Assembly: GCF_016802725.1 (NCBI RefSeq)
Contig: NC_052673.1
Coordinates: 10,427,037-10,491,036, forward strand
Source of the DNA: Solenopsis invicta
Lineage: Eukaryota > Arthropoda > Insecta > Hymenoptera > Formicidae
DNA: 64,000 bases
Direction of reading: 5' to 3'
The notes under the pieces were generated by a model. The model was not told where the DNA came from. It made no database searches and saw nothing but the letters and a program-made list of their open reading frames with translations. Position numbers and translations under genes: made by a program. Shown one piece after another: positions 40,207 to 49,103 of the stretch; within the stretch, counting starts at the first letter, position 1; every line of letters starts with the position of its first letter.

Positions 40207-40990
40207 ATTAATATTAAAACTTATTTCGCTCTTGTTTGAAATAAAAGAAATTAAAAGGCCGGTATTCATAATCATAAATCATTGTCAATCTTTGATTAAA
40301 AGGAAAAAAGATAAATGAATGTGTTAATGAACCTATAATTAATTACGCTTTTAATCAAAGATTGGAAATTATTTACAACTATGAATACTGGCTTTAGACA
40401 TTTATTCCAATTTTCGTATCATAAAAACGTAAAATTGACACTTCACGTATTTCAAATCCTTATTTTTGCATTTAATTGTCAGAACTCATTTTTGACATGT
40501 GTCAGAAACCTGAGAACTCTGAGGAAGAATTCCATTAATTTTAAAAATTTTGATATGATTAATATTAAAACTTATTTTGCTTTTTATGTGTTAAAATAAA
40601 AAAAAATTAAGATGTTTCTTCTAATTTTCCTATCATAAAAACATGAATTTGGAATCCCACATCTCTAAAAATCCTTATTTTAATCATCAAAACTCTTTTT
40701 GATAAATGTCAGGAATTCTAAAACTCTTTGAATAAGAGTCCGAATTCCATTAATTTTGAAAATATAAACATAATTAATACAAGAATTTATTTCGCTCTTG
40801 TTTGAAATAGAGAAAATTAAGAATCTTCTTCTTCTAATTTTTGTATCGCAAAAACGTGAATATGGCATTTTCTATATTTTCAAAAATCTTTGGTTTTTGT
40901 AATTAATCAAAACTCGTGTCTTTTTAATACGAATCAAACTGTAAATTTAAAAAAATATCAGAACTCCAAATAGGTCACATTTGCGAAAAT
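40207..40990 (+). repeat. Three-unit tandem repeat of about 213 bp
   Basis: Units start at about 40207, 40558 and 40773 with an ATTAATAYTAAAACTTATTT-like head. They share CTTCTAATTTTCSTATC-like, AAAACGTGAA and CAGRAYTC/CTGAGAACTC blocks. Units are diverged, so the array is old. The first unit is longer only because it carries a 142-bp MITE at 40254-40395; without it the spacing is about 210 bp. Confidence 0.75.
40254..40395. mobile_element. MITE with GGCCGGTATTCATA terminal repeats
   Basis: Left end AAAGGCCGGTATTCATA (40254-40270) is inverted at the right end TATGAATACTGGCTTT (40380-40395). The symmetry continues inside: CAATCTTTGATTAAAAG pairs with CTTTTAATCAAAGATTG. It is inserted in the first unit of a tandem repeat whose other two units are empty at that point, which supports the boundaries. 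The exact target duplication is ambiguous because the flanks are A/T-rich (a TTA is present on both sides). No coding capacity. Confidence 0.85.
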
Positions 40991-41306
40991 AAAATCCTAA
41001 TTTTACGGCGTGTGTCATCGTCTCACACATCGTGATTCACAATTATTAATTAAAATTATTGTTGACAAAATATTCGCAAGTTGCGGTCACAAGTCGTGCA
41101 TCTCGGGTGCGTTCGGAGAGACCGCTATTAGCGCTGTTTGTTCTTTCTATTTTTATCATTCATTAGATGTAAACAAGGGTAGGACGATGCAAATAGCGCT
41201 AACAATGTTTCCCTCTTGGTTTTCACGCACATCGAAACGCTGAATATTTATCGAAGGTGTAATGGTTCTCGTCTCAGAGTCAAATATAAAAAAAAAAGTG
41301 ACTCAC

Positions 41307-41406
41307 CCAAGTGATCGGAGCCCGCCACCAGATGAGCCCGAAGCAGCAGCAGCCACACCGCCAGCGCAATCATGACTCTCCCGGTCGCAGCACTGGTCAA
41401 CATCAT
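41307..41406 (-). CDS. First coding exon of an unidentified secreted or membrane protein (signal peptide)
   Basis: Reading from the ATG at 41406, the exon encodes 33 residues starting MMLTSAATGR. The hydrophobic core IALAVWLLLL is followed by RAHLVAG, a plausible signal-peptidase site, and then SDHL. It ends one base into a codon at a consensus donor, CACTTGG|GTGAGT (GT at 41306-41305), so the intron is phase 1. An in-frame upstream ATG at 41448 would put a cysteine-rich 14-residue extension before the signal core; the tandem ATGATG at 41406 has the better context (A at -3 for the second ATG) and gives a conventional signal peptide. The sequence lies at the inner edge of a CpG island, as expected for a first exon. 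The remaining exons should be at lower coordinates, inside or outside the window; I could not identify one. The mature domain is not visible, so no function is assigned. Confidence 0.6.
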
Positions 41407-42480
41407 CGTAGCACACCGATCAGTCAAGTCTTTACATCTACACCACACCGTCGTCGTACGCCACCAGCAGCGATCATGTCACATCACCCGCACGTTGGTC
41501 ATCGACACCGCGATCGCCGATGTATCTCCGCGAGCGTTTCAACGACGAGGAGTCACCCGCCGCGAAGTCATCCAACTCGGATCGATCATTTCCGGCCGAT
41601 GGCCCGGCGACTTTCGCGGATCAAGCTTGGCGACTGCACCGACGCGCCATGACTCACGAAAAGTCCGCCGACGTTCAATTGATCTGGTCGATCGATTGCG
41701 CTCACTGCCGCACCACGCGCACCGTGTGTGTCCGTGTAACCCGTCTGTGGGATGATCGGCCGCCGCTCGAGATCGTCAAACCGCGCGACACTCCGCGGTT
41801 ACGCGTCGATCCGCCTCGCGGGGGGGCGGAGCAGTCCGGGCGAAGATGTCATCCATGCCGCGAGGTTACGGAAACCGCAGGACACGACACACACACACAT
41901 ACACGCGGGACGCGACGCGATGCGATTATTTCGGTACGAAACCGGTACGCCGAACGCCTCCGCGCCGGCGTTCGTCGACGTTCGCGACGCGTTTGTCTCA
42001 CGGGGTGGGAAGGGGGGGGCAGACTATCGGCGAACTTCCACACTGTTCCACACTGTTCTACATCGTTCCGCGCTCGCGGCGAGTCGCCACCAAATCTCCC
42101 GAATCGGAAATGGAGACTTCACTCTGAAGAAGGATCGTCGAGACACTCCCGAAGGAATACCGGAACCGGAGAGTGTGACACGGTCACGCGCGAGAACGCT
42201 TGACGGACAGCATACACAACACTCGGTGGTCGGCGCGCGACTGAGCGGGGACTTTTGAAAGTGGGGTAGCGCGACACAGGCGACCCGTGCGCCTGCGCGG
42301 TAATGAACTCGCCCCCTCTAGGCTCCGGTTCACGCACCTCTTCCCCCGCGGTCCGCGTGCGTCGTATCCGGCAAAATTTTCGACACGCCTGAGGACGAGT
42401 GTAACATATCGCGCGTACGACGTCGTTGTATCCTGAAAAAAAAAACACAAGACATTGTGAGGGCGAGCGAATAGTTCCGA
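41407..42480 (-). promoter_or_regulatory. CpG-rich 5' UTR and promoter island of the minus-strand gene
   Basis: The densest CpG stretch of the window lies directly upstream of the signal-peptide exon. On the minus strand a TCAGTC sequence at 42244-42239 matches the arthropod initiator (TCAGT), with A+1 at 42242. No TATA box is at -30 and no clear DPE at +28, so the start-site assignment is tentative. Long open frames on both strands here (up to about 227 codons) follow from high GC content and have no recognisable domains. Short repeats include a CA run near 41886 and a doubled CCACACTGTT near 42040. Confidence 0.45.
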
Positions 42481-43383
42481 CTCGATTCGTTTCCGAATCT
42501 GAAAGGTTCGAATAGTTCGAGAATTTTTAATCATCGATGATCCGATTTCGAATCAATCGCCTACCTTGATTGTTTCATTTATATCTCCTGCGCGATCAAT
42601 CTTGCACCAGCGCGTACCAATTCTCGCGTCGGATTGTTCGTTTGATTTCCGAAACTTTTTTTTTATCGTTTCTAAACCTTATAAACTATTCAAAAATTTG
42701 TGTACACGATAGTTTTTGTAAATTGGTTTCAGCATTTCATAGATTGTATCAAAATTGTATAGAATTCAAAACAAAATTATTATAAAAATTGTTTCACTGT
42801 ATTTTTTTAATGAAGTGCACTAAAGTACTATCACACACACATTTTGATCGACAGTAACAATGCATCGACAAAAGGTTTTGTTAATTTAACAAATATTTGT
42901 TATAGATACTGATATTTGTTAAAGTAACAAAGTTTGTTCTCTCAATGTAATTTATACATACATATATTTGAAGCTCATTTATCAGTATAATACCCTTACT
43001 GTTTAGTATTTATTATACATTTTTATTTAGCACATTATTTTTGTAATAATTATCTAAAATTTAGATAATATTCAGATAATATTTAAATATATTACCTAAA
43101 ATTCTTACGATTAATTGTTTCGCCTATTAACCCTTTCATGCTTGACTATTTTCTAGAAATTAATTAGATAATTAGCGTCTAATAATTCATGTCTTATTAA
43201 AGTTTTTAAGGTCGTCAATTATGAATCTGTAGTCAAAATTTCAAAATTTAAAATGGTGAATCAAGTTCTGTAATATATATTTTCGATTTATTTTCATTAT
43301 TTCTTCAAGAATCTAATTAACACTTAATTCTACTGTACTTGCTTATTCGTTTACATAATATATTTCTTTTTGTTGGGGGGCTA
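42481..43383. other. AT-rich noncoding stretch upstream of the CpG island
   Basis: No gene is seen. It contains a perfect 16-bp palindrome, TAACAAATATTTGTTA, at 42887-42902, followed by CTCTCAATG, a word resembling the inverted end of the CACTGAGA MITEs. This may be a degraded MITE. Confidence 0.5.
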
Positions 43384-43550
43384 GCTTAATATTAAGCCAA
43401 CTCTACCCCGCCATCATTTTTTAAATTTTCTGCTAAGCGGTTCAAGCACTTAATTTCGGACTTTAGCACTAAATTAACATCTAGTTACCACTTAATTTTT
43501 AAATATTTTAAAATTAATTTAGCGCTAGTAGGAGAAGGGAGGCTTATGTA
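43384..43550. mobile_element. Probable degraded MITE
   Basis: TTAAGCC with a CTC..CCC continuation at 43392 is loosely inverted at the right end (GGGAGGCTTAT, 43537-43547). Inside, TAGCACTAAATTAA (43464-43477) pairs with TTAATTTAGCGCTA (43514-43527). GCTTAATATTAAGC at 43384-43397 is a perfect 14-bp palindrome at the left boundary. There are no coding frames. Boundaries are approximate. Confidence 0.45.
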
Positions 43551-44912
43551 CTTGTCTCGATATGTAGATACATTTTTTTAAGCATCTGTAGAACAATTTA
43601 AAAGTATCTTAAGCATCACTGTTTACGACTAAAATACATGAAATGCGAACTCATAAATCGCGTTGCCAAGCCGAACGATATATAGCCGGAATCAATTGTA
43701 CATTATTCAATATTCGCAAAAGCAAATCGGCGGGGCTGTGCTTGCCAAAAAATGCAATTACAGTAGTACGAAATCGTCGCCGAGCAAAGATGAACGAACT
43801 CGGTTTATTGGTCACGAGTGCAATTAAATTTGCAGGCAACACAACACGTGAAAAGTATCGTTCACGCTTCTGGGCACTGCCACTGAAATTGACGTAGGTC
43901 TTTCCCTTCTCAGACCGTGTTCCAATACTCACTGCCAATACTCAAAGCTATATTTAACGGTATATTATAGATTTTTACATAAAAAAAAAAATATTTAAAA
44001 ATTTTACTCATAAAAAGATTATTTTATGAGTAAAATTATTATTTACTCCTCATAGCTGATTCATCTGCGGCCAACTTAAAAATTTCTTGATTGAAATATT
44101 TACGTAAATAAATGAAATAATTTTTAATCAAATATTTTTTCAGTTCTGGTTCAAAAATGATTTCTTTCCGAACCTTTAAAACTATAGTTTTAATAGAAAG
44201 ATTTTTTTTCAAAAACATTTTTTCTCTCAATGTAGCATTGACAATAAATATTGGAATACGGTCTCAGGGACAATCACTCTACCCAACAACTACCTCTTCT
44301 TTCGGTTCATATAAATATCTTACCAATCACTTTTCTAAAATTACGGATCCTTTACTCGTCTGATTTTTCAATCGTCTGTAATCGTGATTTAAAAGCTGTT
44401 TATCTTGGTCAAAATCAAGAACATTTCGGATATGTAGCATTCTGATTGATGCGTAAAATAGTCAACGACACGTGAATGTGAAACGACGGAGCAAATTACC
44501 TCGTACTGAACGTACGTGCTCTCGTAATTCCCGATACGCAACAACGCCACCGGCACCGGTCTGTTATGATATCGGTTTCGGTCGTATGACGGGCGGCGGG
44601 CACTCGCTTGTTTTGATTTGACTAGTGGCGGTTACCTTGCGCCAATTTCACGGCGCCTCGTTGCACCATACGCTACGCGTTCAGGTCGCAGCCCACGGCT
44701 TCTAGCCGTCGTTGCATTTTACGTTCGTTGGCAGCGAATCCCACCCGTGGCGAGCCGCGGCGCAACGGGTGACTCGTCGCATTCGGATTAAACTCGAATA
44801 CGCCACGGCAATTAGACATCCCTTGATTCGCGACCGATGCGGTCTCGTGTAGCGTCGCGCTGCTCGGCATGAAGTTACCGGCGCATCTCGATTTTTTCCG
44901 TTGAGAATACAC
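43551..44912. other. Noncoding stretch between MITEs
   Basis: No gene is supported. Frames on both strands at 43640-43940 are under 100 codons without a recognised domain. 44450-44900 is CpG-rich, possibly part of the divergent promoter region. A perfect hairpin at 44000-44037 is listed separately. Confidence 0.5.
44000..44037. repeat. Perfect 16-bp hairpin
   Basis: AATTTTACTCATAAAA and its exact reverse complement flank the 6-nt loop AGATTA. Confidence 0.8.
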
Positions 44913-44926
44913 AATTAGGCCGACCG

Positions 44927-45074
44927 CACACGGCCTTTGCATAACCGTAATCGTAACACGTACCGTAAAAACTTGCCAATCACAGTCGAGAATGATCTTA
45001 CACCTTTGACAATTCTCGACTGTGATTGGCAAATTCTTGCGGTATGTTACAGTTATGGTTTTGCAAAATGTGTG
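44927..45074. mobile_element. Foldback MITE E1
   Basis: Two arms of about 66 bp (44927-44994 and 45010-45074) share an exact 20-bp core, TGCCAATCACAGTCGAGAAT, and remain similar outward through CATAACCGTAA/CAAAACCATAA to CACAC ends. The outermost bases (GGCCGACCGCACAC and GTGTGGCAGCC) resemble the ends of the neighbouring element E3 (AAGCCGACTACACACG), so E1 and E3 may be related. It abuts E2 directly. Confidence 0.85.
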
Positions 45075-45078
45075 GCAG

Positions 45079-45243
45079 CCCTTAAGCTTATTCTACAATA
45101 ACATAGAATAGACATAAGGTTGTAAGCCACGTTTGTACGTCTATTTCTCTCAATTAGCTTTTAGCTTTAAAGCGCATTACAATCTGACGGTCTTATGTTA
45201 TGTTATTGAAGTAGTATAATCTTTGTAGAATAGGCTTTAGGGG
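45079..45243. mobile_element. TIR element E2
   Basis: CCCTTAAGCTTATTCTACAA at 45079 is inverted at 45222-45243 (TTGTAGAATAGGCTTTAGGGG). A second inverted block, AATAACATA with ACATAAG, follows inside; the right arm carries an extra insertion. 165 bp, noncoding. Confidence 0.7.
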
Positions 45244-45498
45244 AAAAGGCCATTCTACATAAAGCCGACTACACACGTTCAAGTACACTTATCAGTCAAG
45301 TATACTTATCAAATCAATCGGAACATGTGTACCGTATTTGCGATAATTGTGCAGTTTCCTAGACAAACTGTATGTGCAGCTTGAAAGTAATCATGCAAAG
45401 CTCACATCAAAAAATTGCTCTTTAATACTGAAATTTAAAATCCAATAATAACAATTAAAATAGTAATAAAAAAATGATTAAGAAGCAATCGTTTCATA

Positions 45499-45739
45499 TA
45501 CTAAAAAAAAAAAAAAAAAAAAAATTTTGTCGGAAAACTAACTAATATTTAATCCGATACGTTCAACTAAATATCGAGTTGGTATAGTTAATTAATTCTT
45601 GATTAAAAAATTTCAATTGACATGAGTGAACTATACCCTTTTTATGCAACTAAATAATTGTCGAATCAACTCAATGTTTAATTGAACGTATCGAGCTAAA
45701 TATTTTAATTTTTTAACAAATTTTTTTTCTTTTTCAGTG
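45499..45739. mobile_element. Nested MITE E5
   Basis: Arms at about 45527-45584 and 45662-45720 are inverted repeats around CCGATACGTTCAACTAAATA and its diverged partner. The outer ends are an A run after TACT and a T run ending TTTTTCAGTG. The second E3 copy is empty at the corresponding place (TTTCATAAGAACAG there, against TTTCATATACTAA and GTGTAAAAACAG around E5), consistent with a TA target duplication. The CAGTG end recalls the MITE at 11530-11676. Confidence 0.75.
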
Positions 45740-45884
45740 TAAAAACAGATTTTAAAAAAAATAAAGAAATAAAATTTTGTGACTATCGGTATAATGACAC
45801 TATTAATATTAATTGACTAACTTAAGCGATTATGATATGACAAAGCGACAATAAAAGAGCAGCAATTCTGGATATGTTTCAGTA

Positions 45885-46026
45885 GGTGCATTCAGATGCG
45901 CGACTGCTCACTAAGTGGCTAAGTAGCAATTAAAGTCGATTGATTCTTACTTTTGGATCTAGCCAATCATCTTCAATTGCTGCTTATGTTAGTCGTTCAG
46001 TGAGCAGCCGCGCATCTGAATGCACC
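45885..46026. mobile_element. Nested MITE E4 with long TIRs
   Basis: GGTGCATTCAGATGCGCG at 45885 is inverted at the right end, CGCGCATCTGAATGCACC (46009-46026). The arms continue inward (GACTGCTCACT with AGTGAGCAGCC; AGCAATTAAAG with CTTCAATTGCT) for about 60 bp each. 142 bp, noncoding. The sister E3 copy lacks it, so it inserted after the duplication. Confidence 0.9.
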
Positions 46027-46747
46027 CAATATAATTACTTTTATTTGCAGCGTCAACTTCCGAATGGTCTGAATTAAGCTTGTCACGCTACTACACACGC
46101 TCTGATTTACTTGAGCAAGTCACTTTGACTCAAATAAATCAAACGCTTTTTCATATTTTCTCAAGCCGCTTGCTCAAAGCAAAGTAACTCTGTGTGATTT
46201 TGTTACCTATATTCTGATAGATTTGATAAGCGTTCCTGCGTAAACATGTATATGCGGCTTGAAAGTAATAATGCGAAACACACACCAAAGAATTGCTCTT
46301 TAAATATTTATCTTAAAAATTTAATAATGGTAATAAAAACGATTGGGAAGCAATCATTTCATAAGAACAGATTAAAATAAGTTAATGTGGATAGAGTTAT
46401 CTGTTAAATAAAAGTTTGTAACTATTTTGTGTAGCATTATTAATTAAGTTGAACAATATGATATAAAAGGAGCAATTAAAGAGCAATTCTTTTGTGTACG
46501 TTTGAATTACTTTTATTTGTAGCATCAACTTCCGATTGGTGTAAATTAAACTTGCTACATACGTTCCTTAAACACGTAAATCGCTTTGGTTCAAGTCAAT
46601 CGAACGCTTTTTTATATTTCCTCAAGTCATTTGTTAAAACCAAGATAACTGTGCGATTTTGTCATCTACACGTTCCGATAAATTTGAGAAGCATGCTTGC
46701 TCACGCAATACTCGACACGTTTACTTGAACGTGTGTGGCCAGCTTAA

Positions 46748-46905
46748 GAACGCGCAGAACGCGAATCGCAGATGGCAGACGCAGATGCGACAACCGAACA
46801 GAAGTTATTAATACCACTGGCGCTTCTAATAGGCTGTCCGCATTTACGGCCTGTGTTTTGCGTTTTATATAGAACGGCCTTAATGAGACAAGAGGGTGCA
46901 CCCTA
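46748..46905 (+). promoter_or_regulatory. Candidate promoter with TATA-like box
   Basis: Composition becomes CpG-richer directly after E3. TATATAG at 46866-46872 would place a start about 30 bases downstream, near 46897; no initiator TCAGT is seen there. A 44-codon frame (46772-46906, starting MADADATTEQ) overlaps the segment and is probably chance. Called only because it precedes the donor-ended exon candidate. Confidence 0.25.
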
Positions 46906-46936
46906 AGATCGCGTTGTTTACCGTCGCCGTTTCAAC

Positions 46937-47065
46937 ATGTACGTCGCGCGATTGTTGGGAGTGTGTCGTACGACGCGCGCGACGAACGCTTATCGTGACG
47001 CGTTAATTAAAACCGCGGAATTGCGATTAGCCGCCTGTTCGATCGATCCGCAGCAGCGCGAGTGA
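46937..47065 (+). other. Short upstream frame in the candidate first exon
   Basis: A 42-codon frame starting MYVARLLGVC and ending DPQQRE then TGA. It lies in the same frame as the next ATG (47093), 27 bases after its stop. If the exon is real, this would be an upstream open reading frame; it could also be chance. Confidence 0.25.
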
Positions 47066-47092
47066 GTGTCTAAAACGGTTAGGAACGAGGCA

Positions 47093-47115
47093 ATGCCGGC
47101 ACATCACATCGCTTG
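47093..47115 (+). CDS. Candidate first coding exon of a plus-strand gene
   Basis: ATG at 47093, with G at -3, opens seven codons (MPAHHIA) and is cut two bases into the next codon by a consensus donor, GCTTG|GTAAGT (GT at 47116-47117). It sits at the end of a CpG-rich block after a TATA-like box, directly before a long AT-rich stretch that would be the intron. The short coding part gives no clue to the product, and the exon could equally be untranslated. If real, it is divergent from the signal-peptide gene, with the MITE cluster between them. No downstream exon was identified. Confidence 0.25.
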
Positions 47116-47117
47116 GT

Positions 47118-48922
47118 AAGTAATTCCATTTACTGTATTAATTCGTTTATTTTGTTAACGATAACTCGATGCTGCGCCATAGTGATCACATTTGACGCAT
47201 GGCGTCGTGCAGAGATACTTATTAGATTTCAATATTTCCACTTATTAGTGGTACGAATAGAGCGAAAAAGAAAGAAAAGAAAAAATATAGCAGAAAAGTA
47301 ATAAAAATATTAAAAATAATATGATTACAATCATATATTTCCTTCAAGAAGAGACATAAAAAATATCGTTTCTCAAATATTATTTTACACGTAAATTAAA
47401 GAAATATATATTAATAAATTGTTACCAAGATTGTGTAAGTTAAAATATATTTAAAAATATTTTTTTAATTAGATTAAATTAAAGTTAAAATTAATATTAT
47501 AAAATTAGTTTAGTTACGTTAAAAATTACATTAAGGACAAAAAATTAACTAAATAAAAATTATATTAACATTAAATTAAGTTTAACTTATGTTAAATTAA
47601 AAGATAATTTTGCAAAGAATTATTCATATTAAAAGTTTTTAAAATTACATTATTCAAAATAATTACAATATGAATGAATCATCAAATAAATTTAATATTT
47701 TATTTGTAAATTTAGTTTATATGAAGTAACAAAGAAATATTATCGGAACGTATTTTTTCTTTTATAACTTTTTTTCTTTTACGTAGATAAACTTAGAAAA
47801 AAGTTAATAAATTGAAATTTATGTGTTTAACAAATAACTAGTTAAAATTAAAAGTTAATTTAAAATTAACTGAGTTATCAACTTTCCAACTTTATTATTT
47901 AACTTTTAACTTTTTAATTTGTTATTATCCCATCCTGAATGATTGCATTTTCAAGTCATAATTTTCGATGTTATTTATTTAAATGTTCCCTTTATGACTT
48001 AAATTTGTATCTAAAGTTAATAAGAGTTAAAAATGTAGACGCACAGATGTAAGAAGAAAATATACTAATCTAAACGATAACATTAAACTTTTACGATTTC
48101 GATTGCAAGATCGACATTTGAAACGAATGTGTTCTACAGAGAGAAACCAGAGTCGCTTAACACGCATATAACAGAGAAATCTGATACATTTTTCCGATAT
48201 GCAACTCACTAAAAGTCATACCTATTTTTAAAACAGAGTTTGAAATTACATAATTAATATATTTTATAATTGCAATATAAATAATTGGATATTAATATAA
48301 TGTACAGTAATTATTATTCATATTACACATATTAATATTTATAATATTTTACATACGCAAAATAACAATCCAAAATTAAATACGATATTATTAAACGAAG
48401 TTTCAAAACTATGACAAATATAACACACATTGCGCTTATTAAGAAATAGATCGTTTATCCCGAAAGTACTAAACGATACTTTAAAATTCTTTGATCAATT
48501 TGAAATGAGTTTTTCCTTAGCAAAAGGAAACTTTGTTAGCCGTTACTTTTCAATTTTTCGTATCTGATACTTTCGCAAACTCTAAATTGAGATTCTGTTA
48601 AAGTAAAGATCATTTAAAATTAACCAACAAGATTATTTGGATAACCAATAAGATAAATTAACCGACAAGTACTATTGATCCCTAAAGTTTATAATCACGA
48701 GAAAGCTTCCTTGTTTTTCAATGTTTGCAATTTAAAAACCATTTCATTAATATTTTTTATTTCCAAAAGGAAAGTAGATTTACAAGTTCCAAGCATCTTT
48801 AAATAAAACATCATCCGGTTTTCTCTAGCTCGTGAAATTTTAATAACTTAATAAGTTTTAAGAATTAAAGCACACGCATGCGATACGAGGACAGAGTTTG
48901 GAGTATTATACTAATATATACC
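47118..48922. other. AT-rich noncoding stretch, possible intron start
   Basis: 47290-47940 is very AT-rich with many TTAAAATTAA-type words. 48465-48595 has a loose inverted repeat of CGAAAGTA. No gene recognised. Confidence 0.55.
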
Positions 48923-49103
48923 GTGTCGACACGCAAGAGCCGAGGGGAGAATACGTGACGTACTCCCCCGAAACCATGACCTAAAGGTCATGGACCAAAG
49001 CCTACCTGCCTAAACTTCACTTCCGTTACTAGGCATGCGTGCCACGGGATGTGACTCGCACTCCGCATTCTGAATCTCAGCGCTGCGGTCACATGCAGGC
49101 ACG
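48923..49103. other. Run of consecutive hairpins, possible structured RNA or regulatory block
   Basis: In 181 bases there are four symmetric elements in a row. GTGTCGACAC (48923-48932) is a palindrome. GGGGAG/CTCCCC (48944-48968) encloses the palindrome TACGTGACGTA. CCATGACC/GGTCATGG has a TAAA loop (48974-48993). A larger stem pairs CGTGCC...GTGAC (49038-49055) with GTCAC...GGCACG (49088-49103). The GC-rich block stands out from AT-rich flanks and has no convincing frame. It is not a tRNA or any RNA family I recognise. Confidence 0.4.

Larger units (their letters stand above)
45261..46747. mobile_element. Composite TIR element E3 with an internal duplication
   Basis: The left end AAAGCCGACTACACACGTTC is inverted at the right end, which reads TTAAGCTGGCCACACACGTT on the minus strand; both continue CAAGTA. 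Inside, about 496 bp of element sequence is present twice in tandem: GCTTGAAAGTAAT recurs at 45379 and 46257, and TTACTTTTATTTGYAGCRTC at about 46034 and 46509. The first copy contains two further MITEs (E5 at 45499-45739 and E4 at 45885-46026) absent from the second. No transposase frame is present. Confidence 0.75.

Noticed and set aside
41520..42258. Long plus-strand frames (227 and 168 codons) in the CpG island
   Set aside because: They overlap each other and antisense frames, are arginine-, serine- and threonine-rich as expected from GC-rich noncoding DNA, have no domain, and lie opposite the better supported minus-strand 5' UTR.
43643..43938. Frames of 84 and 95 codons on opposite strands
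   Set aside because: They occupy the same bases on both strands with no domain similarity, so at most one could be real and neither is supported.
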